Assembly (NCBI GenBank): GCA_028281785.1
Contig: JANQJG010000040.1
Coordinates: 1 to 48,702 of the forward strand
Direction: 5' to 3'
From: Rhodospirillales bacterium
GTDB lineage: Bacteria; Pseudomonadota; Alphaproteobacteria; Rhodospirillales; Shumkoniaceae
Length of the DNA: 48,702 bases
Below the pieces are notes generated by a model. It was not told where the DNA came from. It did no database searches and was given only the letters and a program-made list of their open reading frames with translations. The position numbers and the translations under genes were made by a program. Below are positions 27,047 to 35,041 of this stretch, piece after piece. Every line of letters begins with the position of its first letter. Position 1 is the first letter of the stretch.

Positions 27047-27056
27047 GAAGTGACAG

Positions 27057-28118
27057 ATGAAGCCGATTAGCATTGATTCATTCGAGGTTCTATCCGAGGT
27101 TTCAGATTGGTGGCAGCAGTTTGAGAAGTCCCGCCGATCGGTCCTTGACATGGCCGATACCGCGCCGGGTGCAACGCCCGTAGAAAGCGTTTTGGAGATC
27201 GAGCGGTTCAGGTTGCTGCGCTTCGTGTCTGACACGCCGGCCCGGAAAAAGATACCGCTGCTCATCTCCTACGCGTTGGTGAACAGGTTCGTCATCGCCG
27301 ACCTCCAGGAGGACAAGTCCCTGGTGCGCCGGCTGCTCGAGCAGGGTTACGCGGTGTATGTCCTGGATTGGGGTTATCCCAGGGCATCCGATCGCATGCT
27401 GGATCTGGATACGTACATCAATGAATACACTGATGCCGCCGTGGATTTCTTGAGATCCGAACACGGTGTGGACGCCATCAACGTTCTGGGAATCTGCCAG
27501 GGCGGTACGATGGCGCTGACTTATGCCGCGCTCCATCCGAAGAAGATCCACTGTTTGATCACCATGGTTACGCCGGTTGATTTCCACACCGAAAAGGACC
27601 GTCTCAGCCAGATGGTCCAGGACATCGATGTCGCGGCCGCCGTGCGGGCCCTCGGCAACGTACCTGGACTGGTGCTCAACGCGAACTTCAACGCGATGCA
27701 GCCCTTCAGCCTGAACATCAAGAAGTGGCTGGATTCGGTGAATACCTTGCAGGATCCCTCGAAGGGTGCTTTCTTCCTGCGCATGGAACAGTGGATCAAT
27801 GACAGCCCCGATCAGGCCGGGCAAGCTCATCAGGAATTCATCACACAGTTCTATCAGCAAAACCGGATCGTCAAGAACACGGTGACAATCGGAGACGAGC
27901 GTGTCGACTACAGGGCGGTCGATTGCCCGATCCTGAACCTTTTCGGCAGTTACGACCATCTGGTGCCGCCGGACAGCTCGCGCGCCATCAAAAAGGTGGT
28001 CGGCAGCAAGGACTATACCGAGATCGAGTTGCCGACGGGTCATATCGGCATGTATGTCTCACGCGCAGCCACGCAGATGCCGGAGAAAATCTCCGCTTGG
28101 TTGGAGCAAAAGGGTTGA
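27057..28118 (+). CDS. phaC: Class III poly(R)-hydroxyalkanoate synthase catalytic subunit PhaC
   Basis: The 353-residue alpha/beta-hydrolase-like polymerase joins 3-hydroxyacyl-CoA units into PHA. The lipase-like box is GICQGG with nucleophile Cys147. Asp300 (in FGSYDHLVPP) and His329 (in TGHIGMY) complete the triad, nearly the same numbering as the known class III enzyme from Allochromatium vinosum (149, 302, 331). The short length, without the roughly 200-residue N-terminal domain of class I enzymes, and the adjacent phaE confirm class III. It starts 10 bases after the phaE stop. Confidence 0.97.
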   Translation: MKPISIDSFEVLSEVSDWWQQFEKSRRSVLDMADTAPGATPVESVLEIERFRLLRFVSDTPARKKIPLLISYALVNRFVIADLQEDKSLVRRLLEQGYAVYVLDWGYPRASDRMLDLDTYINEYTDAAVDFLRSEHGVDAINVLGICQGGTMALTYAALHPKKIHCLITMVTPVDFHTEKDRLSQMVQDIDVAAAVRALGNVPGLVLNANFNAMQPFSLNIKKWLDSVNTLQDPSKGAFFLRMEQWINDSPDQAGQAHQEFITQFYQQNRIVKNTVTIGDERVDYRAVDCPILNLFGSYDHLVPPDSSRAIKKVVGSKDYTEIELPTGHIGMYVSRAATQMPEKISAWLEQKG

Positions 28119-28131
28119 CAATCCGGCGCGT

Positions 28132-28153
28132 TTGACGCCGCACTTGTGCGTCG
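28132..28153. promoter_or_regulatory. Palindromic site at the phaC-phaR junction
   Basis: CGCAC-TT-GTGCG (28139-28150) is a 5+2+5 palindrome. It is flanked by TTGACGC at 28132-28138, identical to one half-site of the phasin-promoter palindrome, and by GCGTC at 28148-28152. It directly precedes the phaR start and could be an autoregulatory PhaR site or a translational control element. Confidence 0.4.
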
Positions 28154-28603
28154 TTGACGGTGGATGAAGCGGACCCCCGAACCCGCAGGTTCCGAGTGAA
28201 GACGCACGAGATCAAACGCTATCCAACCCGAAAGATGTACGACTCCCTGGAGGGACGGTATGTCACCCTCGAGGATGTGTCGGCGTTCGTGCAACGCTAT
28301 GAACAGGTTCGGGTCTCGGATTCGAAAACCGGTGAAGATATCACCGTCCAGGTGTTGCTGCAGGTGGTTGGCGAACAGAACAACAAAGGGAAGAGTCCGC
28401 TGCTGACGGAACAGACCCTTCTCAATCTGATCCGGCTTAACCAAAGCCCGGCGGCCTTATACTGGTCTCAGATGATCGAGAAGGCGTTGTCCGCCTTTGC
28501 CATGCAAATGCAGGAGACGACTGCGCAGACAGGAGGTTTGGACCTGTCTAAATTCGATCCGTTTGGTCTTTGGGATACCGGGCGAGACAGAAAAAAGCCC
28601 TGA
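28154..28603 (+). CDS. phaR: Polyhydroxyalkanoate synthesis repressor PhaR
   Basis: The product (149 residues from TTG 28154; GTG 28160 or 28196 are alternatives and none has a strong ribosome site) carries the PHB/PHA accumulation regulator DNA-binding domain: IKRYPTRKMYDSLEGRYVTLEDV. The second domain follows with ITVQVLLQVVGEQNNKGKSPLLTEQTLLNLIR. PhaR represses phasin and other pha genes and is titrated by binding PHA granules. It closes the phaABEC operon and is convergent with the phasin gene. It is somewhat shorter than many alphaproteobacterial PhaR proteins (about 180-200 residues). Confidence 0.93.
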   Translation: MTVDEADPRTRRFRVKTHEIKRYPTRKMYDSLEGRYVTLEDVSAFVQRYEQVRVSDSKTGEDITVQVLLQVVGEQNNKGKSPLLTEQTLLNLIRLNQSPAALYWSQMIEKALSAFAMQMQETTAQTGGLDLSKFDPFGLWDTGRDRKKP

Positions 28604-28629
28604 TCTCGCTTCCTTGTCGCGTGGAGAAC

Positions 28630-28654
28630 AAAAAAGGGGAGCGCGAGGCTCCCC
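28630..28654 (-). terminator. Rho-independent terminator of the phasin gene
   Basis: GGGGAGC (28636-28642) and GCTCCCC (28648-28654) form a perfect 7-bp stem with a 5-base loop. On the minus strand it is followed by a run of six T (28635-28630). It sits 19 bases after the phasin stop and is the clearest intrinsic terminator of the region; the hairpin may also slow the opposing phaR transcript. Confidence 0.8.
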
Positions 28655-28673
28655 CGCGTCGTCGTCGGGCGAT

Positions 28674-28985
28674 TTACGCACCGGCGGCCTTTTTCGCCAC
28701 CTCTTGCACGCTGTTTGTATATTTTTGAGTGGTCTCGACGGCCTCGCTGGTCTGTTCGGCAGCCAGCTTGCTGGCCTTGGTGCTCGCTTCGACGGCGGTC
28801 TCGACTGCCTCGGCGGCCGACTTGGCTTCCAACATGTCCTTGGCGAACTGGACGAAGAGCTCGGAATTGGCGGCAATGGCCTTATGGGCCATTTCCAAAC
28901 CGGCCTCGATGGCATTCTTGTTCAGTTCGAAGAGTTCCTGGTTGATCTGGGCGTTGCGTTCCAGCAGTTCAGCAAGCTTTTCCAT
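28674..28985 (-). CDS. Phasin family protein (PHA granule-associated)
   Basis: The 103-residue product is almost entirely amphipathic helix, with NAQINQELFELNKNAIEAGLEMAHKAIAANSELF, then an Ala/Glu/Thr-rich stretch. It lacks Trp, Cys and Pro, as phasins do. Phasins coat the surface of PHA granules and set their size and number. ATG 28985 is preceded by GGAATAAT; the frame is open upstream to 29039 but that part is unlike a phasin. It converges with phaR and its promoter is exceptionally clear (29017-29067). Confidence 0.87.
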   Translation of the reverse strand: MEKLAELLERNAQINQELFELNKNAIEAGLEMAHKAIAANSELFVQFAKDMLEAKSAAEAVETAVEASTKASKLAAEQTSEAVETTQKYTNSVQEVAKKAAGA

Positions 28986-29016
28986 CACATTATTCCTGGT
29001 AGAGCGGTTTGACTTC

Positions 29017-29067
29017 TTGCCGCAGCGCGGCAATTTCATATTTAAGGGTTTTGACGCGCCGCGTCAA
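29017..29067 (-). promoter_or_regulatory. Phasin promoter with two matching 17-bp palindromes (candidate PhaR operators)
   Basis: Reading the minus strand, TTGACG (29067-29062) and TAAATA (29044-29039) are spaced by exactly 17 bases, a near-consensus sigma70 promoter. Two palindromes share the pattern TTGNCGC-N3-GCGNCAA: site A 29051-29067 covers the -35 box, and site B 29017-29033 covers the expected transcription start. Centres are 34 bases apart. This layout fits repression by a dimeric repressor binding twice. PhaR, encoded next door, is the natural candidate. Confidence 0.75.
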
Positions 29068-29186
29068 GAGAAAATCGGTGGCGGGACACGAGATTCGCAA
29101 CCGACGGAAATCGCGGCCTCTATATAATTCTTCCAATTCGCGAAAATACGCTAGGAGACTGTGCCGAGGCGGCTTATCATTACCCA

Positions 29187-29972
29187 ATGAAGGCCCAGGT
29201 CAACATCCTGGAGACGCGTGGCGCACAGCTCCTATCCGGTGTGATCGTGCTGGTAAGCGTCGCCGCCCTTGCCGTAGCCTTCACGGCCGAGCATGTCTTC
29301 GGCGTTGAGCCCTGCATCCTATGTGTCTATCAGCGGGTGGCCTACGCGTTGGCGGCGGTGCTCGGAATGCTGTCGATATTCGCGCGCATTTCGCCGCAGA
29401 CCCGCACCCTTCTAATTGCCTCCTGCGGCATGGTCTTTCTGATTGGCGCCGCTGTGGCGCTTCATCAAGTCGGACTTCAGCAGCACTGGTGGGTTGGCTT
29501 TACGGCTTGTGGGGGAGGGCTACCGGCGGAGATGTCGTTGGCTGAGCTCAAGGCCCAGCTCACCTCATCGCAGCCCGTGCGCTGCGATGAGGTGGATTGG
29601 ACGCTGTTTGGTGTCTCGATGGCCGCCTACAATACAGGCTTGTTTCTGCTTTTAGCCGTTGGGTCGTTGTGGACCGCGCAGAAGCTTTTGCTCGCGGGCG
29701 GGCATGCGGCGGAATTGCATTCCCTCCGCGAAGAACTGGCGTCTCGGCGGCGCGGCCGTCGCGGCGTGGCCGATGCCCAGGCAGGCGAGGGGGAATTCGG
29801 TCAACCGGTCCCGGGCACCGTCAAGGCCCGATGGTCTCCATCCGTGGCGTCCATTTTGCCGAGGGGGATTATGCCGCCGATTTGGCGGCGAGCATCCCGA
29901 CATGACAACGGCGAGATCGACGCTTCACCCTATCGAGAGCACCGCCAGCACGGCCCCTCAAGCGACTGGTAG
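29187..29972 (+). CDS. dsbB: Disulfide bond formation protein B with long C-terminal extension
   Basis: The 261-residue product is an inner-membrane oxidase that re-oxidises DsbA using quinone. Four transmembrane segments are seen over residues 15-165. The two redox pairs are Cys43/Cys46 (EPCILCVYQR) and Cys108/Cys133 (TACGGG and PVRCDEV). The usual family ends near residue 175. Here about 90 further residues follow, rich in Arg, Gly, Pro and Ser and without recognisable domain, possibly disordered, or the result of a lost stop codon or sequencing frameshift. It is divergent from the phasin gene. The extension is cytoplasmic if topology is normal. Confidence 0.9.
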   Translation: MKAQVNILETRGAQLLSGVIVLVSVAALAVAFTAEHVFGVEPCILCVYQRVAYALAAVLGMLSIFARISPQTRTLLIASCGMVFLIGAAVALHQVGLQQHWWVGFTACGGGLPAEMSLAELKAQLTSSQPVRCDEVDWTLFGVSMAAYNTGLFLLLAVGSLWTAQKLLLAGGHAAELHSLREELASRRRGRRGVADAQAGEGEFGQPVPGTVKARWSPSVASILPRGIMPPIWRRASRHDNGEIDASPYREHRQHGPSSDW

Positions 29973-30045
29973 GGGTACCGGCATGCTGTTGATGGCAATC
30001 GAGGGTTTCTTGAACCCGGAGTTTGCGCCCCATGGGTCACGTGGG

Positions 30046-30840
30046 TCAGCCGAGGAGGAGGGTGTCGTCGTCCAGCTCCTCGCCGCGGACGCGGGCGAAC
30101 ATGTGGATGAGGTCCTCGACGGACAGGCCCGAGCGCTCCTCACCCGAGACATCCAGCACCACCTGACCCTCATGCAGCATGACGGTGCGCCGTCCCACAT
30201 CGAGGGCCTGTCGCATGCTATGCGTGACCATAAGCGTCGTCAGGCCCTGTTCCTCGACGATGTCGCGCGTGAGCTCGATCACGAAGGCCGCGATCTTTGG
30301 GTCAAGGGCCGCCGTATGCTCGTCGAGCAGCAGGATCTTCATCGGATTGAATGTGGCCATCAGGAGGCTGACCGCTTGGCGTTGCCCGCCGGACAGCAGC
30401 TCCATGGGATCCGCGAGCCTCGACTCAAGGCCGAGTTCGAGCCGCGCGAGGCGGGCCTGGATCAGGCCGCGCAGCTCCTTGGTGACGGCTGCGCTTAGAC
30501 CCCGTCGCCGACCGCGCGCGGCGGCCAGGGCAAGGTTCTCGGCGATCGTCAGATTGGCACAGCTTCCTGCCATTGGGTCCTGAAACACCCTCGCGACAAG
30601 CTCGGACCGGCGGTGAGTCGGCCAAGCCGTTACATCGATGCCATCGATGAGGACCTTGCCGGAATCGGGCATGGCTTCGCCGGAGAGGATGTTGAGCAAC
30701 GTGGTCTTGCCAGCACCGTTGCTGCCGATCAGGGTGACGAACTCGCCTTCCGGGATGGTCAGCGTGATCCCACGGATCGCTTTCGTCTCCATGGGCGTGC
30801 CGCGGCCGAAGGTGACGCGGATGTCGCGCAGCTCGATCAC
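30046..30840 (-). CDS. ABC transporter ATP-binding protein
   Basis: The 264-residue ATPase has Walker A GSNGAGKTT (39-47), the signature LSGGQRQAVSL, Walker B KILLLDEHTAALDP and the switch VTHSMRQAL. The GTG start at 30840 overlaps the permease stop in GTGA, so translation is coupled; the longer frame up to 31569 is a shadow. It energises the importer formed with the next two genes upstream, a family of ABC systems that use PF04392-type binding proteins. The substrate class includes aromatic amino acids in some relatives (TrpXYZ), but this is not determined here. Confidence 0.92.
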   Translation of the reverse strand: MIELRDIRVTFGRGTPMETKAIRGITLTIPEGEFVTLIGSNGAGKTTLLNILSGEAMPDSGKVLIDGIDVTAWPTHRRSELVARVFQDPMAGSCANLTIAENLALAAARGRRRGLSAAVTKELRGLIQARLARLELGLESRLADPMELLSGGQRQAVSLLMATFNPMKILLLDEHTAALDPKIAAFVIELTRDIVEEQGLTTLMVTHSMRQALDVGRRTVMLHEGQVVLDVSGEERSGLSVEDLIHMFARVRGEELDDDTLLLG

Positions 30841-31763
30841 GATTTCATTCTCAGCCGCGCGAGGATCCGCCGATCCTTGGACAGCGCCCGCTTCACCGGA
30901 GCCCGAACCGTGGGCAGGACCATGGCGGCGGCGACCAGAACGGCGGTGATGAGATTGAGGTCCTGGGCCTTCAGGCCGATGAAATCGGCATTCAGGGCCA
31001 TGGCCACCGCGAATCGATACAGTAGGGATCCGGCGATGCAGCCGATCGTGGCCAGGAAAACCGTGCGCGGGAGGATCACCGCCTCGCCGCCGATCACCGC
31101 GGCGAGCCCGACGACGATGACGCCGACCCCCATGGTGACATCGGCGGCGCCCTGGCTCTGCGCGAAAAGGGCACCCGCAAACGCCACCAGGGCGTTGCTC
31201 AGGGCCATGCCCATAAGGACGTAAAACCCGGTGTTGATGCCTTGGGCGCGGGCCATCCGGGCATTGGCACCGCTTGCCCGCATGGCGAGGCCGATCTGCG
31301 ACCCGAGGAACATGTCGAGCGCGATCTTGGCCAGAATTACCACCACCAGGAGGACCAGCGGCAGGGCCACATAGGTGGGAATGGGCAGGCTTTCGAGCGG
31401 CAGGAATACCGTGTTCTCGCCAAGCAGCGCGATGTTCGGACGGCCCATGATGCGCAGGTTGACCGAGTACAGGGCGATCATGGTCAGAATGCTGGCGAGC
31501 AGGTGCAGGATATTCAGCCGCACATTCAGCCACGCCGTGATCAGCCCGGCCCCGGCCCCCGCGATGCACGCCGCCAGCGTCGAAACATAGGGGTCGACGC
31601 CGGCGACGATCAAGGTGGCCGAGACCGCCGCGCCGAGCGGGAAGCTCCCGTCGACCGTCAGGTCCGGGAACTGGAGCACGCGAAAGGAGAGGAACACGCC
31701 GAGCGCAACGAGCCCGAAGATCAACCCCGTCTCTAGGGTGCCGAGGATGGCGATAAGGCTCAA
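30837..31763 (-). CDS. ABC transporter permease (partner of PF04392-type binding protein)
   Basis: The 308-residue protein has about eight to nine transmembrane segments, resembling branched-chain amino acid/ribose-type permeases. GLVALGVFLSFRVLQFPDLTVDGSF near the N-terminus is characteristic of this subfamily, and GLAMRASGANARMARAQG is the cytoplasmic EAA-like coupling loop. It lies between the binding-protein gene (52 bases upstream) and the ATPase gene (4-base overlap). Together they make a high-affinity importer. Confidence 0.92.
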   Translation of the reverse strand: MSLIAILGTLETGLIFGLVALGVFLSFRVLQFPDLTVDGSFPLGAAVSATLIVAGVDPYVSTLAACIAGAGAGLITAWLNVRLNILHLLASILTMIALYSVNLRIMGRPNIALLGENTVFLPLESLPIPTYVALPLVLLVVVILAKIALDMFLGSQIGLAMRASGANARMARAQGINTGFYVLMGMALSNALVAFAGALFAQSQGAADVTMGVGVIVVGLAAVIGGEAVILPRTVFLATIGCIAGSLLYRFAVAMALNADFIGLKAQDLNLITAVLVAAAMVLPTVRAPVKRALSKDRRILARLRMKS

Positions 31764-31815
31764 GATCGGGCTCGCTGCGCGGCGTTTAGACTAGGCATTG
31801 GTTCGGATCGGTTCC

Positions 31816-32790
31816 CTACTCGACGACCTTCTGGGCCTCGGCGACGACAGCCTCGGGGATCTCGACGCCCATTTTCTTGGCGCTGCCGAGATTGAGGTGG
31901 AGATCCGTCTTCTCTACGCCGGCGACCGGAATCTCGCCCGGCTTCTCGCCCTTCAGGATTCGGACGACCTTTTCGCCGGTCTGGCGACCGACCTCGTAGT
32001 AGTTGAAGCCCAAGGCCGCGATGGCCCCGCGCGGAACCGAGTCCGTATCCGCGGCAAAGACCGGGATCTGGGCATCGATACCGACCTTGACCACGGCCTC
32101 GAAGGCCGAGACCACGGTGTTGTCGGTCGGTACGTAGAAGGCGTCCACCTTGCCGACCAAGGCGCGGGCGGCGGCCAGAACCTCGCCGGATTTCGGGGCT
32201 GGTCCCTCGAGAACCGTCATGCCAAGGGCCGGAGCCTCCTTCTTCACGGCGGCCAACGAGGAGACGGAGTTGACCTCGCCGGGGTTGTACAGCACGCCAA
32301 GCCGCTTGGCATCCGGCACGATGCGCTGGATCATCGCCAGGTGTCGGTCGATCGGCGCCATGTCCGAAACGCCGGTCACGTTGGCGCCCGGCGCTTCCCA
32401 GTTTGACACCAGCTTGGCGGCGACCGGATCCGTCACGGCGCTGAAGACGACGGGAATGTCCTTGGTAGACGCCACGACCGCCTGCGAGGAGGGGGTCGCA
32501 ATCGTGACGATGACGTCAGGCTGCTCGCCAACGAATTTCTTGGCGATCTGGGCAGCCGTCGCGACATTGCCCTGCGCGCTTTCATGCATCCATTTGAGGT
32601 TCTTTCCTTCCTCAAAGCCGTTTTCGGCGAGGACGTCCTTGACGCCATTGCGGGCAGCGTCCAGCGCTGGATGCTCGACGATCTGGGTGATCGCCACGAA
32701 GGCCTCTTGAGCGAGGACCGGGGTCGCCGACATCGCTGTCGGTATCACTACCGCGGCCAACGCCACGGCCGCCCTATTCAACGCTTTCAT
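31816..32790 (-). CDS. ABC transporter substrate-binding protein (PF04392 / TrpX-like)
   Basis: The 324-residue periplasmic protein has a signal peptide (residues 1-28, cleavage after VLAQ) and the ABC_sub_bind fold. AFVAITQIVEHPALDAARNGVKDVL is the family's opening and the VVFSAVTDPVAAKLV and IPVFAADTDSV segments line the cleft. The start at 32790 has GGGGAGAGATC just upstream. It leads a binding protein-permease-ATPase operon, divergent from the class III aminotransferase gene across a 290-bp gap, which hints that the imported compound might be the amino donor (inference). The ligand is unknown; tryptophan, tyrosine or nucleoside-like ligands are known in relatives. Confidence 0.93.
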   Translation of the reverse strand: MKALNRAAVALAAVVIPTAMSATPVLAQEAFVAITQIVEHPALDAARNGVKDVLAENGFEEGKNLKWMHESAQGNVATAAQIAKKFVGEQPDVIVTIATPSSQAVVASTKDIPVVFSAVTDPVAAKLVSNWEAPGANVTGVSDMAPIDRHLAMIQRIVPDAKRLGVLYNPGEVNSVSSLAAVKKEAPALGMTVLEGPAPKSGEVLAAARALVGKVDAFYVPTDNTVVSAFEAVVKVGIDAQIPVFAADTDSVPRGAIAALGFNYYEVGRQTGEKVVRILKGEKPGEIPVAGVEKTDLHLNLGSAKKMGVEIPEAVVAEAQKVVE

Positions 32791-33080
32791 GATCTCTCCC
32801 CGTTCGCAGGTTATTGGGAATTCGAACCGGCGCATATTAGCGGGCTGTGCCGCGAGGAAAAGGGAAACTTCGGGGGAGAGGGGCATCCGAGCTCGACGAT
32901 TCCGGCTTTCGGTACAACCCACGGCGGAACGCCGGCTCCTTCGCGCATCCTTCACGAAGCTTGTTGTGGCTGTCACCGGGCCCATATCTCCCGCGGGTAG
33001 GGGAGCGTTTGTCGGCTCTCGCCCCTTGACCCCGCTTTTGCTAACGGCACTCTCTAGCGAAGGCGAGAACGGAGGAAACG

Positions 33081-34238
33081 GTGAGCAGCGTCCTTAACTG
33101 CACTGGGCACGAGCTTAGGATCCAAGACGTGGTCCGGAGCGACGGCGCGCAATTGTTCGACGCAGCGGGCAAGCGCTATATCGACTTAGAGTCGGGGGTG
33201 TGGTGCACATCGCTCGGCCATGGGGACGCCAGAGTAAACGGCGCGATCAAGCGTCAGATCGATTCCATCGCGCATGTTGGTTTTTGCTACTCAAACGATG
33301 TGGTGGAGGACGCCGCGCGGTCGGTCCTTTCCGTCAGCGGCCTCACGGGAGGGAAATGCGTCTTCCTATCCTCAGGCAGTGAAGCGATCGAACTAGCTCG
33401 GCGGATTTCTCGGCACCTAACGAAAAAGCACAGATCAATGACCCTGCATGATTCCTATCTGGGATCGTATAGTTCGTTTACGGATCGGAGCAGGAACTGG
33501 TTTGTCTTTGACTGGAAGGTGTGCACGACCTGTCGACACAACGACGGCTGCCGGAAGGATTGTGAGCAGCTTCAAAACATTCCCGACGACATCTCGGAGT
33601 TCATCTTTGAACCGGGCAGTTCATCGGGGTTTGTCCGGTTCCCGCCGGCGTCCATGATCCGGAATCTTGTCGAAATCGTGCGATCAAACGGGGCGAAAGT
33701 CATTGCGAACGAGGTTACGACGGGGATAGGCCGGACGGGACGCTGGTTCGGTCATGATCACTATGAAATAGAGCCGGATTTGATCGCGATCGGGAAAGGA
33801 ATCGGAAACGGCTATCCGGTCAGCGTGACGGCCATGACTGCGCACACGACGGCTCAGCTCGCGGATAAGCCTTTTAAATATATGCAATCACACCAGAATG
33901 ACCCTCTGGGCGCCGCGGTGGCAAGAGAAGTCATAAGGACCATCGTCGGGAACGATCTGATCAAGCGAGCCGAGCTTGTCGGGGCGACGTTACTTGCCGA
34001 ACTCCAGGAATTAGTGGATGGGGATACGATCGTCGACGTGCGCGGCCGCGGCTTCATGATAGCAGTGGAGCTTCGAGACCGGGCAACTGGTGACCATATC
34101 TACGATGAGCTTCTGGATAGCGGGTACATTGTGTGCAATCGTGGTTCGTTGTTCCGGATTGATCCACCGTTGACAATTGATGAAGCCGATCTTCGGAGCT
34201 TCACCAGATCACTGTCGGAAATCGTGCGTCGTCATTGA
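33081..34238 (+). CDS. Class III aminotransferase with four-Cys cluster and Asn at the usual PLP-Asp position
   Basis: The 385-residue PLP enzyme is a class III (acetylornithine/GABA aminotransferase-like) fold. SSGSEAIELA (97-106) binds the phosphate and Lys239 (AIGKGIGNGYP) is the Schiff-base lysine. Two odd points. Residues 148-161 hold four cysteines (CTTCRHNDGCRKDC) in a surface-type insertion that could bind zinc or iron-sulfur. The motif normally reading DEVxTGxGRTG is NEVTTGIGRTG here, so Asn210 replaces the aspartate that usually contacts the PLP ring nitrogen. GTG 33081 follows GGAGGAAAC. The gene is less GC-rich than its neighbours, suggesting acquisition. Substrate unknown. Confidence 0.88.
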   Translation: MSSVLNCTGHELRIQDVVRSDGAQLFDAAGKRYIDLESGVWCTSLGHGDARVNGAIKRQIDSIAHVGFCYSNDVVEDAARSVLSVSGLTGGKCVFLSSGSEAIELARRISRHLTKKHRSMTLHDSYLGSYSSFTDRSRNWFVFDWKVCTTCRHNDGCRKDCEQLQNIPDDISEFIFEPGSSSGFVRFPPASMIRNLVEIVRSNGAKVIANEVTTGIGRTGRWFGHDHYEIEPDLIAIGKGIGNGYPVSVTAMTAHTTAQLADKPFKYMQSHQNDPLGAAVAREVIRTIVGNDLIKRAELVGATLLAELQELVDGDTIVDVRGRGFMIAVELRDRATGDHIYDELLDSGYIVCNRGSLFRIDPPLTIDEADLRSFTRSLSEIVRRH

Positions 34239-34341
34239 CACAAACGGGGCCGTACGGCGTTCAGGCGGCTCTCGATCGCCGGCATGAGGGTCTTTTTGGT
34301 CGCAAGATGACGCGGATGTCGAAGCGTAGAGGAGAACACAT

Positions 34342-35019
34342 GTGACCCTGGCCGATGAGACCACCCTGTTTGCGCGGCTCCGGGCGGCTTGCCTGGACGA
34401 ATGGATCGCCTACACCGATCACGCCTTTGTTCGCGCGCTTGGTAAAGGAAAGCTGCCGGAGGCTTGTTTTCAGCGCTACTTGGGTCAGGACTACCTGTTT
34501 CTCATCCATTTCGCGCGGGCCTATGGTTTGGCGGCGTTCAAGGGCGAGGGCCTGGACGACATCCGTCTCGCGGCCGCGGGGCTCGACGCGATGATCAACG
34601 TCGAGATGGGCCTGCATGTGAAGTTTTGCGCCGGTTGGGGGCTCAGCGAGGCCGAGATGGCGGCCCTGCCCGAAGCCAATGAGACGCTCGCCTATACCCG
34701 CTTCGTGCTCGAACGCGGCTTGGCCGGCGATCTGCTCGACCTGCATGTGGCGCTGGCGCCATGCATCTTGGGGTATGCCGAGATCGGCGAAACCCTGGCG
34801 GCACGTCACGCTGGCGAGCTTGACAGCAATCGATATCGCGAATGGATCGAGATGTATGCGTCGACGGAGTATCGCGACGTCGCGAAGGCCGAGGCCGCTT
34901 ATCTGGATCGTCTGATGGCCCGGCGCGGCGGCGAAGGCCGGTTCGACTCCCTGCTCGTGACGTTTCGCCAGGCGACGCGGCTGGAAGCGGCGTTCTGGGA
35001 CATGGGGTTGAAGAGGTAA
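34342..35019 (+). CDS. tenA: TenA family aminopyrimidine aminohydrolase (thiaminase II-like)
   Basis: The 225-residue all-helical protein is of the TenA/THI-4 family, which salvages thiamine breakdown products by hydrolysing aminomethyl-aminopyrimidine to HMP. The conserved Asp50 (LGQDYLFL), catalytic Cys141 (LAPCILGY) and C-terminal Glu215 (LEAAFWDMG) are all present, so an active TenA with Cys (not the Cys-less TenA_E group) is expected. GTG 34342 is the start; AGGAGA lies just upstream, and the apparent ATG beside it reads directly into TGA. It precedes mnmA by 22 bases. Confidence 0.92.
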   Translation: MTLADETTLFARLRAACLDEWIAYTDHAFVRALGKGKLPEACFQRYLGQDYLFLIHFARAYGLAAFKGEGLDDIRLAAAGLDAMINVEMGLHVKFCAGWGLSEAEMAALPEANETLAYTRFVLERGLAGDLLDLHVALAPCILGYAEIGETLAARHAGELDSNRYREWIEMYASTEYRDVAKAEAAYLDRLMARRGGEGRFDSLLVTFRQATRLEAAFWDMGLKR

Positions 35020-35041
35020 GGCAGTCAGCCGGAAGCGCAGA

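Noticed and set aside
30046..31569. 507-residue reading of the ABC ATPase
   Set aside because: The first 240 residues are an out-of-frame reading of the permease; the real start is GTG 30840 with a GTGA overlap.
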